From Leucocoprinus leucothites (lineage: Eukaryota > Basidiomycota > Agaricomycetes > Agaricales > Agaricaceae), in assembly GCA_013368445.1 (NCBI GenBank), contig JAACJO010000003.1:2418001-2482000 (forward strand): DNA of 64,000 nt, in the 5' to 3' direction. The translations under genes were made by a program, and so were the position numbers. How positions within the stretch are numbered: the first letter of the stretch is position 1; each line of letters opens with the position of its first letter. Positions 1 to 12,561 of the stretch are shown one piece after another. The notes beneath the pieces were generated by a model, which saw nothing but the letters and a program-made list of their open reading frames with translations, ran no database searches and had not been told where the DNA came from.

Positions 1-908
1 TCAATTTCAATCTCGCGTGCCCATGTTTACTCTGCTTGGTGAAACTCCCTGCTAAGCGTCCCCTTAGTCGCGAGATGGTCCGTTCACTTTCGAGAGATGC
101 AGCGTCAGTATACGATGGCGAACGTAGACTCGACACAGGAGTAGAGTAGGATAATAAATTTTGCGTTGACATGTTCTCCGGGATTATATTTTACCGTCTT
201 TCCGGAGATGTGTGAGTTCGGTCGGGTACGAGTAGCACTCGGACGGACGAGACGAGATCGTCCTTTCACTGGTTGGAGAGATCAGGCCGGAGAAAGAGCG
301 AACTAGATAACGCTACCCCTTTCTTGTTCAAGATGGCGGGGGGTAAGGCGAAGGAAGACGGAGATAGAAGCGAGGGAATTTTGTCAGACGATCCCCAGCC
401 TCATGACCATATTATGGTAGCCTTCAGCACTTTTGCGGGAATGAGAAGGGTGTCGCCCATATGGGAATATCCTCTCTTGAACGACCAATATGGATGGGAT
501 AACACGGTGTGGTTTAACTGATTTCTAATCCCTTAAGAGTTTTCCACACACGGGCGCCATGCTCAGACCGTGTAGCATGGTGGATCCGAGAAAGGTCACA
601 ATGGGGCCAAGTCTGGCGTCAATCTATTTCAGGCGTGTGTTTACTTAGTCAATTCTCATCTCATCAACATCATCATTACTTTGCAAATTAGGTTGTTCGA
701 ATCGTAAAGACAGTACTTAAATCGGGGTTCAACAAGGCACAGGATGCAAGTGATTAGTCGATGTGAGTGATATCTATGATGATATAGCGAGAATCTTGTC
801 AAAATGCATCTCTGGTCCATGATTCCAATAGTTATACAATACAAAAACAATACAGCAAAGACAGCGTAATATAAAACCACAATGCGTGCACACCAACAAT
901 AACCGACA
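1..908. other. Intergenic left edge, no supported gene
   Basis: No convincing coding region was found here. An open frame at 273-521 (+) has no ATG at its first codon, no recognisable family and no splice-linked extension. This stretch probably holds the 3' region of the nucleoporin gene that ends at 909 and the flank of a gene lying outside the window. Confidence 0.5.
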
Positions 909-3900
909 CTACGTCCCTGGTGGAGGGCGACGAATCTGCACAGGGCCTTTACCCGTCCCTTCTGAAGGTTTTAGACGCTTGGCAAGGGAGTCCTCAGTGG
1001 GTGCTCCTCCGTCCTCGCGTGGTCGTTTACCAGCAGCACCCATGATCGACATTCCTGGAGCGGATGTAGCTGGTGTAGGGGCATTTGATGAAGCTGCAGC
1101 TGCAGCGGCTTGTTGTGCCGGTGTGGCTCGCACCGGGGGGACTCTTGCTGCTGCTCCGCGCGCTAGGGGACCTCCCCTTCCACGGAGAGGAGCACCACCT
1201 CGTGCAGCTCCGGCGGGAGGTACGCCAGCTTGCATTGAAGGTTTACGAGGAAGAGCTTGACCAGGTTGAGCAACAGGAGCTGTACTCGTCGAAGCTATTG
1301 GCTGGGTATTTTGAGTAGCTTGTGCTGCCGGTGCAGCAGCAGCTGGCGCGGTGGTAGTAACAGGGGTGGTGGGAGGAGCGGCAACAGGGGTGGATGTAAC
1401 GGTAGCGTCTTGTGGCAAGACACCGGTGCTCTTCCATTCGAGGATTTGAGCTTCGAAGTCCTTGACCCGTTTTTGTGCCTTGGCAAGCTGGGCATCCTTC
1501 AATTTTCCTTTCGTCATCTGTTCTCTCCTCCCGCGCTCGACGGCTGACTCGATTTCTGCCTCATGCTGTGCCTTTACCTTGGCATCATACTCGGCAATGG
1601 CAGCGTTAATGATGGCTTGTTTGTCGAAACCATGGGCAGCAGCAGGTGCTTCCTTCTTCGCAACTTCCACTGCGGCATCCACAGCAGCCTTGAGGTCTTT
1701 CTCGTGCTGCTCGACCAGCTTCTTCTGAAGGGCGCTGAGCTCCGCTGCGTGTTTCTTGACTAGGGCTTCCTTCTCCTGTGCCGAAGGGTTTGAGCCTAAC
1801 TCGCCCTTGAGTTTTTCCACCGCATCGGAGACGGCGGAAGCTTGATGCGCAGCGGCTCGTTCAGCATCAGCTTGTTTGGACCTGAGAAGGTCTTGAAGGC
1901 GAGCCTGGAATTTCTCCTAAATAACGAGTCAACGGTGGTATATGGGACGAGCAAAAATTAACAACGTACGTTCTGGAAACGGAGGTTTTTAGCATCCTCA
2001 ACAGCCTTTCGAGCCTCTTCCATTGAGGCCTGAAGGGGTTGTTAGATAATTGTATGGCATCGACTAATCGTATGAGAATTTACCTTGAGTTTATCGGCAG
2101 CCTCATCTCTGGCTTTGACAAGTTCTGCTTTCTCCTTTTCCCAAGCACCAGAATCAGCCGGAACAGCAGCAACACCTTCTGCGCTAGCCTTGGTCCATTT
2201 CTCCTTCTCTGCGAGCAACTCATCTCGTTCCTTTCGAAGTGTGGCCTGCACAGACTTTTAATACTTGGTAAGGTGAAAGAGATACGTGGAACTCACGATA
2301 GTGGTTTCCTGCTCAGCAATTTTCTTGGCAGCTTCCGCGGTACCCGTCGCCGCGCTCTCCGAAGTAGCCTTGTCGGTTTGTAATGAGCTAATCTCAGTCT
2401 CAAGCTCCTTGATGCGCGCCTCCAGTTTATCCTTCTCTTCCTTGATCTTAATATTTTCCTGCCGCGATGCCTCCATCCGAGATTTGAAGATGGTATTATT
2501 CTTCTGGGCCGTAGCTTTAAACCCGTCGAGCTATTGAAATCGTTAGGTGTGCAGTCACATAAGTGTCTCGTGAAATTCTTACGCGAGTCATTGCATCGGT
2601 GACAGCTTGTTTATGTTGAGCCTCAGCAGCCTCAAGAGCTGTTTTCTTTGCCTCTAAGTCGTTATTAGAGGTCTTCAAAGTGTCAATCTCATCCTTGAGG
2701 GCTTGAACTTCTGCAGGGTCGATACGATCATACTGCAACCATGATCAGCCTCTCAGCTCCATCTCGGGCGGAAAAATTACCTTGGTCAACAGCTGGGTAT
2801 TGCGTTCCTGCCACTTTCGAGACTCTTCCTCTAGACGTGTGATTTGAGCCTTTGTCACATCCAACTCGGCCTGTGTTACACGAATCTGTTCTTGAGCGGG
2901 CTCAAGCTCTCCCGTAACTGTCTTGAGCTGTGCCTCGAGTTCTCGGGACTTCTTCGCATAGTTTTCGCAATCGGCACGAAGCGTTGCATTGCTCTCTCTG
3001 AGGATGTTGAGCTGAGTGATTCTCTCGACAAGTTCAGCATGTTGAGCAGCAGAAGCGGAATTCTCGACGGCTTTCTCGCGTTCCTATTTGGGGTGTCGTT
3101 CATTGAATATTCTCAAATAACAGACAAAATACAAGAAACTTACCTCAGATAGCGTAGCTTGTGTCTCTTGTAAGGACTTGGTAAGATGTTCAATCTGGCG
3201 TTTGAGCCGGGCATTCTCGTCAGAGGCAAGTTGGAGTTGAAGATCAACAATGCCCTTCTCCCTGCGCAACCACGAAACAACAGATTGCAACTCTGCGAGC
3301 TTAGCATCCGAGCCTTCGCCACCTTCCGTTTCCGCTGCCTGTGCTTCGGATGTCGAACCAGCTGCTTGCCTGATGCGCGCAGCCTGGGTACTGACGGACT
3401 CTAGATGCTGGTGGAGGATATTGTTCTGGGACGAAAGATCCTTGCACCTTTTGATAAGAGAGAACGTGAGTGTCTAACTTGACAGAGTATCAGAATCGTA
3501 CCTTGCGTTGAGATCAGCGATCTCTTTGTCCAATGACTCCTTCTGCTGCTTCCAGCTAGATTCTGAAGCTGTGAGCTTAGCCTGAGCCGTTTCGGCGGCA
3601 GTCGAGTTGTCGCGAGCTGCATTCTGGGCAGCAGACAGATCTTTGCGAAGTGTTTCAATTGTCTTGATGGACTCAGCATGAGCAACCAACTCGTTGGAAT
3701 AGCGATCCTCAGCAGCCTGAAGGAGAATATCAGCATACGTATCGGACCAAAGGCTTGACATGACTTACCTTGACGCGTTGCTCTGACGTCTTGATATCCT
3801 GCTCCCACTTGTTCTTATCGTCCTCCGAATGTCTCTCAGACGTGCTCATGTCAACAATTGTGCCCTCTAACAATTTCTTATCATTAGCCCATGCGGTGCG

Positions 3901-6900
3901 CTCTGTGTCGAATGCTTGCTGAAGCTCTTGATACTTGGCCTTAACCTGCTCGAGCTCCTGTTGCAGGCCTGAAAGTTTGTCTTCCAAAGACTTCTTTTCC
4001 GCCTATCCACATGGTTAACACGTATCGGCATTGAACGGGGGATATAAAACTGACTTCGTGACGGGCAACCTGAGCTTCGGTAGAAGCCTTATACTCGTCG
4101 AACGTATTGCTGAGGCTCGACAGCGCTTCTTCACTCGCTTTTGAGATCTCCTGGTACTGCTGTACATGTTCCTTGGCATTCGCAAGGTCAACTTCAGTGA
4201 CTTTGAGCGCAGACCTGTTAGGTACCAATAACATCAGCATCCGCCCGAGGAGCAGGAACTTTTTGCACACACCTCAGCTCAGCAACCTCAGACTCCAATT
4301 GCTGCTCGCGCGACAGGCTCTCATCCGTGTTCTGCGGCACCGCAACAGACCCAGTCCTCCGCTCATACACAGCCAGCTTCTCCTCGTTCCCTTGCAATCG
4401 TTTCTTCATGTCATCTACCTTCTCTTCAAGATGTTTCTTTGTCATTTCCGCCGCCAAAAGGTTTTCACGGTTACGAGCATACTCTTCGGCCTAAGGATCA
4501 TATCGTTTGTGAGCGTTCTGCGGCGTTGGAACAACTTCCAAACTGATGGAAACTCACAACTTTGTCAAGGCGGGTTTGTAGATCCTTGAGATCAAGTTCC
4601 TTCTGCAACTGAAGGTTGCGGACAGTGTCACGCTCTTGTGTGAGCTGGGTCCGAAGGTCTTGTGTCTGACTCTCCAAGATTTGCAGTTGATTTTCAAGTC
4701 GGCGGCGATCGTTCTCTCCTGACCTCTCAAGGTCGTTGTGCATCTTCTGGACATTAGCAATGAGGTCGGACAGATGAGAACGATCCAACGATAGTGCTCT
4801 GTTCTCTTCCAAGAGACGATTTTGCGTGCCCTGATTAGACATGGTCAACAACTCCAACTCACTTAACCAGTGATAGTGAGACGAACCTGCCAGATATCCT
4901 TTTCGGCGCGTAGGTTTGCATTCTCGTTCCTGAGCTGCTCAACACGTCCGGTCGCAACTTGGAGGTCTTCCGTGAGACGATTGCATTCGATATCGAGGCG
5001 CATCCATTGATCTTGAAGTTGATTGTTACGCTTGCTAAGGTTCTCAACCTCACGGTAGCGCAGATCAAGCTGCTCCTGGTGCATACGACTGCGTTCTTTA
5101 CCAGATATATTAGCGAGGGTCATCCATTAACAAGTGAATGATTGCTTACCAGTCATGTACTGCACTTTGGCCTCAGCCTTGGCGAGTGCAGCAGTCGCAT
5201 TTGTGGCTTCTCTTTGGGCCTGCACAAGGTCTTCCCTCAACTTCAGCGTATCTAGACCAATCTCCGTCTTATACGCCTCGAATTGGCTCTGAACCTCCGC
5301 CAACTCTTTCGCAAGCTCATCATGTACATCACCAGCAGTACCGTTCTCAATAGCCCGGGGCACACCATCAACAGGAGGCACAACACCGCCAGAGCGGGCA
5401 GCCATAACCTTAAGAGCTTCACGCTCCTTCATGTATGCCTGAACTACCTTCGTGTGATGTTCTTTCTCCCTCTCAAGCGTTGAAGCAAGCTCTTGAATAG
5501 CTTCATGTGCCTCTTTGATAGCCTCCGTCTGCTCGCGCTCCATTGTGGCTTTATACTCCTGTTCGTCGCTTTCCAACTTCGTGCCCAAGTCACGCACGAC
5601 AGACAATAATTTCTGGTTTTGCGTCTGAAGCTCACCGATGTTCTTGAAGAGAACAAGGCTATTCGTGATGACCTGGTCGACATTTACGGGTTCGGTGATG
5701 GCTTGCTCGAGGTCTTCGTCAGCGGGGATAGTGGGATCATCACGGCGAGCGATTTCTCGAAGAAGATTCTGTACTTGGCGCCCGAGGTCGTTGAGCTGTT
5801 GCTGCAGGAGCTTATTCTCAGCAGTGCTTTTATTGTACTTCTGCGAGTTCTCTTGAGCGAGGCGAGTCTGGACTTCTCGCTCAGCGATGACTTGAGCGAG
5901 TTGGTTGGTGAGCTCATATGTCTCTGTTTGGAGACGGTGATACTCAGAGCGTTGTTGAGATAGAACGGGAGCCTGATGAAAAATTAGTTGTGCTACAAAT
6001 GCTGCGAAGGAGTTGATACCCACACGTTCTTGAATCTGTGCAAGTACATCCTGCAATGTACGTTCCATGTGGTCGTACTCCAGCACCTTCTTGGCGTAGT
6101 CCTCCTTCAACTTGACGAACTCAGCATAAACCTCCGTAAAAGTCTTCCCACTCTTCTGTGATCGACTTGCGATGGCAACTGTCGGGCTCAGTCCCAAAAT
6201 TCCATCATTGAAAGGGTCTCCGGGTGTACCGGGAGTGCGCATAGGCGTGCCAGGTAGACTGCCACGCCCGGGAATCGGAAGTTCACCACGATGCATACCC
6301 TCAAGCACAGCTTCGAGGTTCTTGACCCGCGCCTGAACTTGTTCCCTGGTCCTCCTCTCCTTCTCAATCTCATCCTTGAGCGCTGCCTCTCGTGCCTCGG
6401 CCTTCTGTCCGACACCAGCCCATTCGTTTTCCAGGTTCTCCACAATCTCCTTGGCCTGTTTCTCCCGTTCCTCCATCAGTGTCACCAAACGCTTCAGACC
6501 ACCTGCTTCATTCGCGAACTTGGTTTCTTGTTCAGCGAGCTGACCGGTGAGATCTTGAACCTTGGACAAAGCCTGGGTGAGTTGGTGAGACTGAGCAGAG
6601 TGTGCGGATTGTAAAGCCTTGAGAGAAGCCTGAGCAGACTCGGCAGTCTGAGCAAGGGAGTCATGTGCAGCTTGAAGCGTGGTGAGCTCAGCGTGTTTCG
6701 TGCGACGGTACTTTGTGAACTCGTCAATCTTTGCGTTAAGCTCATCGATATTGCGTTTCGCTTCAGTTTGTGCAAGCTCAAGTTGTTGGGTGAGGGTGTC
6801 AATTTTAAACTAAAGGAGAGTAGAATGAATGGCTGTTACACAAGGACATTTCATTGGCGGCGTACTTTGCTGGATGTCTCCGTTGAACGAAGGTCACGGA

Positions 6901-7609
6901 TTTGAGACTCTAATTTCTGATGCTCTTGCCGTGCCTCCTTCAAATTGGCGCGGAGAGTTGTCACTTCATCTACAGAAACATGAGAAAGGCGTTAAATATG
7001 GGTGGCTCGGGACTAACCTGCCCGTTGAGCACCCTCTTCCTTTAGCCGGCTAATCACGCCCACGAGGTCGCGTTTCTCTCGTTCAATATCCTCGACACGG
7101 TGCCTCAGAGTTTCTGTCTCGGCCGAAGTCTGCGACCGCGAGTTCTGCAGCTCTGTAATGTTGCTCTGGAGCTTAGCCTTCGAATCAGCTATTGAATGAC
7201 TCGTTAAGTTTTTACACCACAGAAAGGGAATTCGGGATAACGCACCAAGCTCGTCGCGTTCGGTTTTCAGCCTTTTCAGCTCTTCTTGTGCTGCCTCAAC
7301 CTGTGCTTCCATCTCCTTAATCCCCGTCTCCTTATCCTGCAAAGCCTGGTCCAGCTCAACGTCTTTTCTCTCCCCCTCTGCATGTGCATTTTCCAATTCG
7401 TGATGGGTATTTTCAAGCTCTGAGTTCTGCGTAAGCAGCAGCCTATACAAAGCAACAATTGCGTCGGGGGAAGGGGAGGTAATACTGGTGTCAGGAAGAA
7501 GATGGGAGAGTGCAGCCAGGTCAATGTCGTCTGGCATGAATATTGTGAGAGATTCGTCAGACTGAGAGGTCCCCTCTTGGGCCTTTCGTTTATGACGTGT
7601 TTTCATCAT
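909..7609 (-). CDS. MLP1: Nuclear pore basket protein Mlp1/TPR
   Basis: Large coiled-coil protein of the nuclear basket, which in this family anchors mRNA export, quality control and silencing factors at the pore. Roughly 17 short introns split a frame of about 1900 codons, close to the usual 1800-2300 residues of TPR/Mlp. Almost all of it is heptad-rich Glu/Lys/Leu/Gln coiled coil. The most diagnostic block lies in the long exon 5150-6569: a Pro/Gly-rich break (GELPIPGRG, GTPMRTPGTPGDPF) is followed by 'TEVYAEFVKLKEDYAKK' and 'RTLQDVLAQIQER..APVLSQQR', a pattern typical of the conserved TPR/Mlp region. The C-terminus (909-1250) is non-coiled, Ala/Pro/Thr-rich and basic with RG repeats, as in other TPR tails. 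The start is the ATG pair at 7609/7606, followed by a basic stretch (KTRHKRK). It is head to head with the small gene at 7784. Exact exon joins are not all certain. Confidence 0.9.
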
Positions 7610-7783
7610 CCTGACTGCCCTAGATATGACTCGAGCTCGCTGTGGCAGGCGGCGAGGTCGAGGAAAGTAGAAAGTCTGGTTACGCTTAACTCACAGCGCC
7701 ATCACACGTGCTGCTTAGTCATCAAGCTTCCCTTTCCTGAGCCGTTGAGTCTGAGTACTGCGAAATCTGACGTACAAGGCGTC
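7610..7783. promoter_or_regulatory. Shared divergent promoter, MLP1 / small basic protein
   Basis: Only 174 bp separate the two start codons, so both promoters and 5' leaders must fit here. No TATA box is evident. The role is inferred from position only. Confidence 0.5.
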
Positions 7784-8099
7784 ATGGGCAAGAGTGCAAA
7801 GCTGCACAAGCGTGTGGTATGCTGTTTCTTGGAGATGCTCGACATGATGAATAACCTTCTTGCAGCCGAAAAAGCTGAAATCATCGTCGCAGTCTTCCTC
7901 CCATGCCTCAGCATCAGTGCAGAACCAAGTTCAAAACTCTCAAAAGAAAGCTTTGCGAAAGAACAAAGCTGCGAGCGCAAAGACTGGCAGGGCTGAAGGG
8001 CCTGTTCTGGGAGACGCAGACTATGTAACGCTTATGATGGGTGGTCGACGAAAAGCCAGAGAGGAGGCAACGAAGCTCCCTCAGGACCAGGATGCCTGA
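7784..8099 (+). CDS. Small basic protein, unrecognised
   Basis: Two exons give 88 residues. Exon 1 (7784-7816) encodes MGKSAKLHKRV. A 49-bp intron (gtatgc...ttgcag, 7817-7865) follows, and exon 2 (7866-8099) continues in phase 0. The protein is rich in Lys, Ser, Gln and Ala (PKKLKSSSQSSSHASAS, KKALRKNKAASAKTGRAEG). It ends with a more ordered segment, DADYVTLMMGGRRKAREE, that looks like the conserved part. There is no signal peptide or membrane segment. The basic composition suggests a nuclear, nucleolar or ribosome-associated protein, but that is inference. I do not recognise the family. The intron with good splice sites and the tight head-to-head position beside MLP1 support a real gene. 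Confidence 0.7.
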
Positions 8100-8436
8100 G
8101 GTCAATTCATCTCCAAAAAAGACCTCTGCATCGGCTGTGGTATGGGTCTGGTTCTGCTCCAGTTAGATACGGGTCCCAAATTTGGCCTAACAACCTGATT
8201 GCACCTTTTTAGATTGTTGATGATAGAGAAACTTGTCGTAAGTGTCACTGCAAGATTTATGAGGAAGAAAAACTGATGGCTTCATATAAAATGGATGATC
8301 TGTGAACGAAGCATAGGATACATATGGTTGCCATATCAATAGACGACCTATCAAAATAAATTACATTTCGCGTCCATCGACACAACATCAGCGTCCGATA
8401 CCTAATGGCCGTGCATTCCCCCTTATTTTCTCATTC
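8100..8436. other. Convergent intergenic region
   Basis: This is a 337-bp gap between two convergent gene ends. It is AT-rich and presumably holds both 3' UTRs. No ORF or RNA gene was recognised. Confidence 0.5.
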
Positions 8437-10323
8437 TCAATTTTCCTCTCGAGATCCAATCACCCTATTCCGCTCATCACCCTTTACCAGCTCCTGATTT
8501 GACACTTTCCCCTCCCTCCCTTCCTTCCGTTCGAGCGATATTGGACGAAGGGTATCAGATGCCGGCCTGGCAGGTTCATCCGTTCGATTAAATGGGCTGG
8601 GTAACTCAACGGGACCATCGGTAAACGGATTTGACATATGCATTGAAAATCCAGAAAGGGTTCCAGATCCAGTGAGGTCGGCTGGGACATCTGAAGGCTC
8701 ACGTTGATGTCGAGCCTGCATTCGCGAAAGGTTTGTCTGTGCTCCTAAACGTGGAATACCCAGAGACTTGATAGTTGAATACGAGTCTCTTGAACGCAAA
8801 GATTTAGGAGTATCATCCTCCTCGTTTCCCATGGCCTGTTTCATGATGTGCGTTCCTGACAATGCAGTCGCCCTGTTTAACATGTCTTCTATATCCAGAA
8901 CTTGGACAGGGTCGACTGACGGTCGCCGATGCATTGATGGTTCTCTCGGACCTGCGAGAAAAGAGAACCAAGACAAAGGATATTCAACAAAATGTCGGCA
9001 ATCTAGACAGTAAGTGCGGCAGTTACTCACTTAGTTCGTCATTGTTTGTCCACGACGAGAAACTCCTTCTGTCCAAGGGCGCCCTGCCGTCATCCCCGCC
9101 CTCCAATTCTCTCATGACATACGGTGGATTTGTTATATAGCTCCCGCCCTTCCCACCACTTTCGATATCCGGCACTTCTTCAAATGGGCTACGAGCGGTG
9201 CCTTGTGTCAAGATCAGGCTATTGGCATATCTTGGGGGCCTGGGTGGTGGCAAACCCGGGACAGGTGGTATGCGCCGAGAATCTTGGGGATGCAGTAAAC
9301 TCATCCCGAGCCTTCTTCTCCTAAGTTGCCGATCCCGAATCACGAACACAATCATTGAAATGGCAATGATTACGATCACTGCGCCTCCAGCGGAACAGCC
9401 GATGATGACTCCCCTGCGAATCAAATGTTTTCAACATCCACCGTAGAACGTAACATATGACGACATGTACGTACCGCGGGATCCCTGTGGATCCTTGGGT
9501 GTCGCCTTGAGGACTGCCGGATGCACTAGCGGTAGCGTTCGCAGCTGTACCGTCGTTGAGATTCAAGCAATTTTGTGGTGTGTTTGAATCCCCTGCCACT
9601 ATAAACCAGACCATCTTAAATGGCTTTGAAATTGTTTGCAAAGTGGATGCTCGTACCTGTCAATAAATCCGTGGTCTCGCGATGTTGCTGCCCATCGTCA
9701 AACATCAAAAGGAACTGCGTTCCACGTTGCATGACCAACGTGTACGTCGCTGTCCCATTCGACGGATCGTCTGAAGTCTGAGGCAAAACGACAGAGTCAC
9801 CGTTTGGTACAAATGCCCGCACGATCGGGGCTTGTAGGACTTGGCTTGTATCGTAGAAAACGGTGATATCCTGACATTGAATAGGCGTTGTCAAGAGCTT
9901 GTAGTTGTCATTATTGTCCTTCGAAGAGTGGAGGGAGAGCCCAGATGGCGAGAGGCAAGAGCTATTGCCTGTCGGTGAAGGCATAACTGTCGTTACGTCG
10001 GACACCTGCGCAATACTCAGACCTGAATCACCATCGAGTGATGCAACAAACTCCTGGCCGGCTTCGAGAGGCAAAAAAGAGACAGAAAGACCGGATGTGT
10101 TTAATGCAAGGTTTGGAATGGGTATAACGACGGGTTGGTCGCTAAAGGGAATTATAGTGAGGATCATGGGGAGGTCCTGGTCAGTGATATTCCTGGAGAA
10201 ATCGATATTGATGGGTGAACACTCCACGACGTTGGTTATCGTGAAATTCAACCAGAACTGTTGTCCATGAACAGGATTGGGCGCCCAGTAAAGCAGAAGA
10301 ACGAAATTGAAGAAGTAGAGCAT
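8437..10323 (-). CDS. Single-pass membrane protein with signal peptide, unknown function
   Basis: Four exons joined by three introns (after LLTG, after GSTGIPR, after NNDELS). The N-terminus MLYFFNFVLLLYWAPNPVHG is a clear signal peptide. An extracellular/lumenal part of about 270 residues carries several N-glycosylation sequons (NFT, NIT, NTS, NSS, NGT, NAT) and ends in a Ser/Thr/Gly-rich stalk. One transmembrane helix follows (GGAVIVIIAISMIVFVI), then a basic stop-transfer (RDRQLRRRR) and a cytoplasmic tail of about 250 residues that is Pro/Ser-rich and polar. This architecture recurs in agaricomycete surface proteins of unknown function and loosely resembles fungal wall sensors. The sensor idea is inference from layout alone. 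It is divergent from the BCKDH gene across about 400 bp. Confidence 0.82.
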
Positions 10324-10726
10324 GGCAAATCAAAGAGCATAGGTGGCAGCACAGGCCTAGAGCTGCACGTCGTAAGGTCCAGCCTCAAAAATGACGCTAA
10401 CAAGTAGTGCGTGTAGTAAAGTATGAAGGCAAGAGAGGTGTGAGGAGTGGGAAGAACAAGCATCCCAGCGACGATATGATATGTAAAGTTGCCATCCTAA
10501 TGAGCTGCCCTGGAGTACACACACTTTGTTCGGCGATAGGCTCTGACAAACCAGCTGAGTTGATTGCGGTGTTCACATGTTCTCAGAGCTCAGCGACGAC
10601 CACGATCGACTTGTTGCCAGGGTCATTTCCGAGATACATCAGATCGGGCCATCAGATCTCGGCTGTCCTGCAATATATGATCGAATACCCCGGATTGCAC
10701 GTGACAATTTATCTTGTTTCTCGACC
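10324..10726. other. Divergent intergenic region
   Basis: A 403-bp stretch between the start codons of the membrane protein and BCKDH E1-alpha. It presumably contains both promoters. An in-frame ATG upstream of 10727 exists but would precede the mitochondrial presequence, so it was not used. No other structure was seen. Confidence 0.5.
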
Positions 10727-12561
10727 ATGATCCGGACAGCAGTTGCAGCTCGCAGGACCACAGGAAATGTCTTTCAGACGCGTAGTTTTGCGGTGACCGC
10801 GCTCAGAAAGAACAAGTTACCGACAACAAACTCACCCATCGTCAATAAACTCCAGTTTATCAACTCGGTGACCGGATCTTCTGCACAAATACCGACCTAC
10901 CGAGTGTTGGATGGCGTTGGAAAACCAATTGAGGGTGCGGAACTTCCAGAGGTTTGTTTTAACATTGTCGTGAGCCTTTATTCAAGGACTGACCCCACGC
11001 ACAGATTGATAAAGCTTATGCGCATCGTCTCTATGAGCATATGCAACTGCTGCCCGCTTTGGACAACGTTTTGTACAATGTCCAACGGCAGGGCAAGATT
11101 TCGTTCTATGTAGGTTTAGTTATGATTTAATATGCTCATAGCTGACTTGTTTGCGCCTTAGATGACATCCGTACGTCTTTCAACCCGTTGGCGTATGTTC
11201 CGGAGGTTGACAGTTCGGATAGCATGGCGAAGAGGCCACTATCATAGGCTCAGCAGCTGCACTGGCAAATGATGATGAGTGAGTGCAATATATTTCATTG
11301 TGGCTCGACTCTAACGTAGCACAGAGTATTAGGTACTTCATACCCCTTAAATCTATTACAAAGTCTGACAAGAGATAGGTCAATATCGCGAAATGGGTGT
11401 TCTTCTCTGGCGCGGCTTTACAATCGATGATGCAATGGCTCAGTGCTTCGGGAATGAGAAAGATGGGTCCGGAAAAGGTCGCCAAATGCCTGTCGTATGT
11501 TGCAACTCCTGCTTTTGCTATGTCATACTCATTCACTTGTTTCCGATGTTTCCTATACCTGCCGGAAATAGCACTTCGGTTCTCCGAAGCATCATTTCCA
11601 TACCATCTCTTCACCGCTTGCTACTCAGATACCTCAGGCTGCCGGAGTCGGATATGCACTCAAACGTGACCCCCAACGTCGCTCAAAGAATATCGCTGCG
11701 TGTTTCTTCGGAGAGGGTGCAGCATCCGAGGGAGGTATGTACCTCGTCGAATCTTAAGCGCTACTCGTTTACGAACGGATCATAGATTTCCATGCTGGGT
11801 TGATGCTCGCGTCTACTGTCCCTTCCCCCACACTGTACGTCTGCCGCAATAACGGATTCGCGATCAGTACACCTTCTTCAGAGCAATACTATGGTGATGG
11901 AATCGCTGCTCGAGGACCAGGCTACGGCATCGACTCCATTCGCGTCGATGGAAATGACATTCTCGCTGTTTTAAACGTTGTGAAGGAGGCTAAAAGGCGA
12001 TGCTTAGAACAAGGACGCGCAGTGTTAGTTGAAGCTATGTCCTACCGGTATGTTTCTAGCATTTCTTTGATTCACGCAAATGCCTAACCTTCAAAACTCA
12101 GTGTTGGTCACCATTCAACTTCTGACGACTCCTTCGCCTACCGAGCACGTGCAGAAGTTGAAGATCGTAAACGTATTGATAACCCTTTGATGCGGTTCCG
12201 TCTCTTCATGGAATCCCGAGGATGGTGGAACGAAGAAGCCGAGACTGAACTCAAAGCTAACATCAAAGCGGAAGTCATGAAATGCTTCAAGCGTGCCGAA
12301 GTCCTCAAGCGGTGTGAACTTGGTGAACTCTTTACCGACGTTTACGGCGGAGAGGAACCCTGGAATATTGTAAGTGCGCGGCCTCATTCTGGGAATATTT
12401 AATCTAAGTTTGATCTCGTGCTTGTATTTCACGCTCTCTAGAAAGAGCAACGGAAAGAGCTTACACAGCTACTCAAGAAATATGGACAGGTCTGGGAACC
12501 TTGGCGCTCCGAACTTTCCAAGTTCAAGAACAATGGGAATGATCTACTTGGCAGCCAATGA
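10727..12561 (+). CDS. BCKDHA: Branched-chain 2-oxoacid dehydrogenase E1 alpha subunit
   Basis: Mitochondrial thiamine-diphosphate enzyme subunit that oxidatively decarboxylates the 2-oxoacids of Leu, Ile and Val. Ten exons give 443 residues, the usual family length. The N-terminus [19 protein letters not shown] is a basic amphipathic presequence. Visible hallmarks: 'ISFYMTSHGEEA', '[14 protein letters not shown]', '[18 protein letters not shown]', the ThDP/Mg motif '[11 protein letters not shown]...NNGFAISTP', and the phosphorylation loop '[16 protein letters not shown]', matching the site that BCKD kinase phosphorylates in animals. Two exons are microexons: 9 nt (11162-11170, ATGACATCC) and 8 nt (11325-11332, AGTATTAG). 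Both are needed to restore the conserved sequence. No partner subunit lies in this window. Confidence 0.96.

Noticed and set aside
273..521. 82-codon plus-strand open frame at the left edge
   Set aside because: It begins at TTG rather than ATG, lacks family resemblance and has no splice-linked neighbours.
1085..1728. Plus-strand frames opposite the MLP1 tail
   Set aside because: They are shadows of the repetitive, GC-rich coding sequence on the minus strand.
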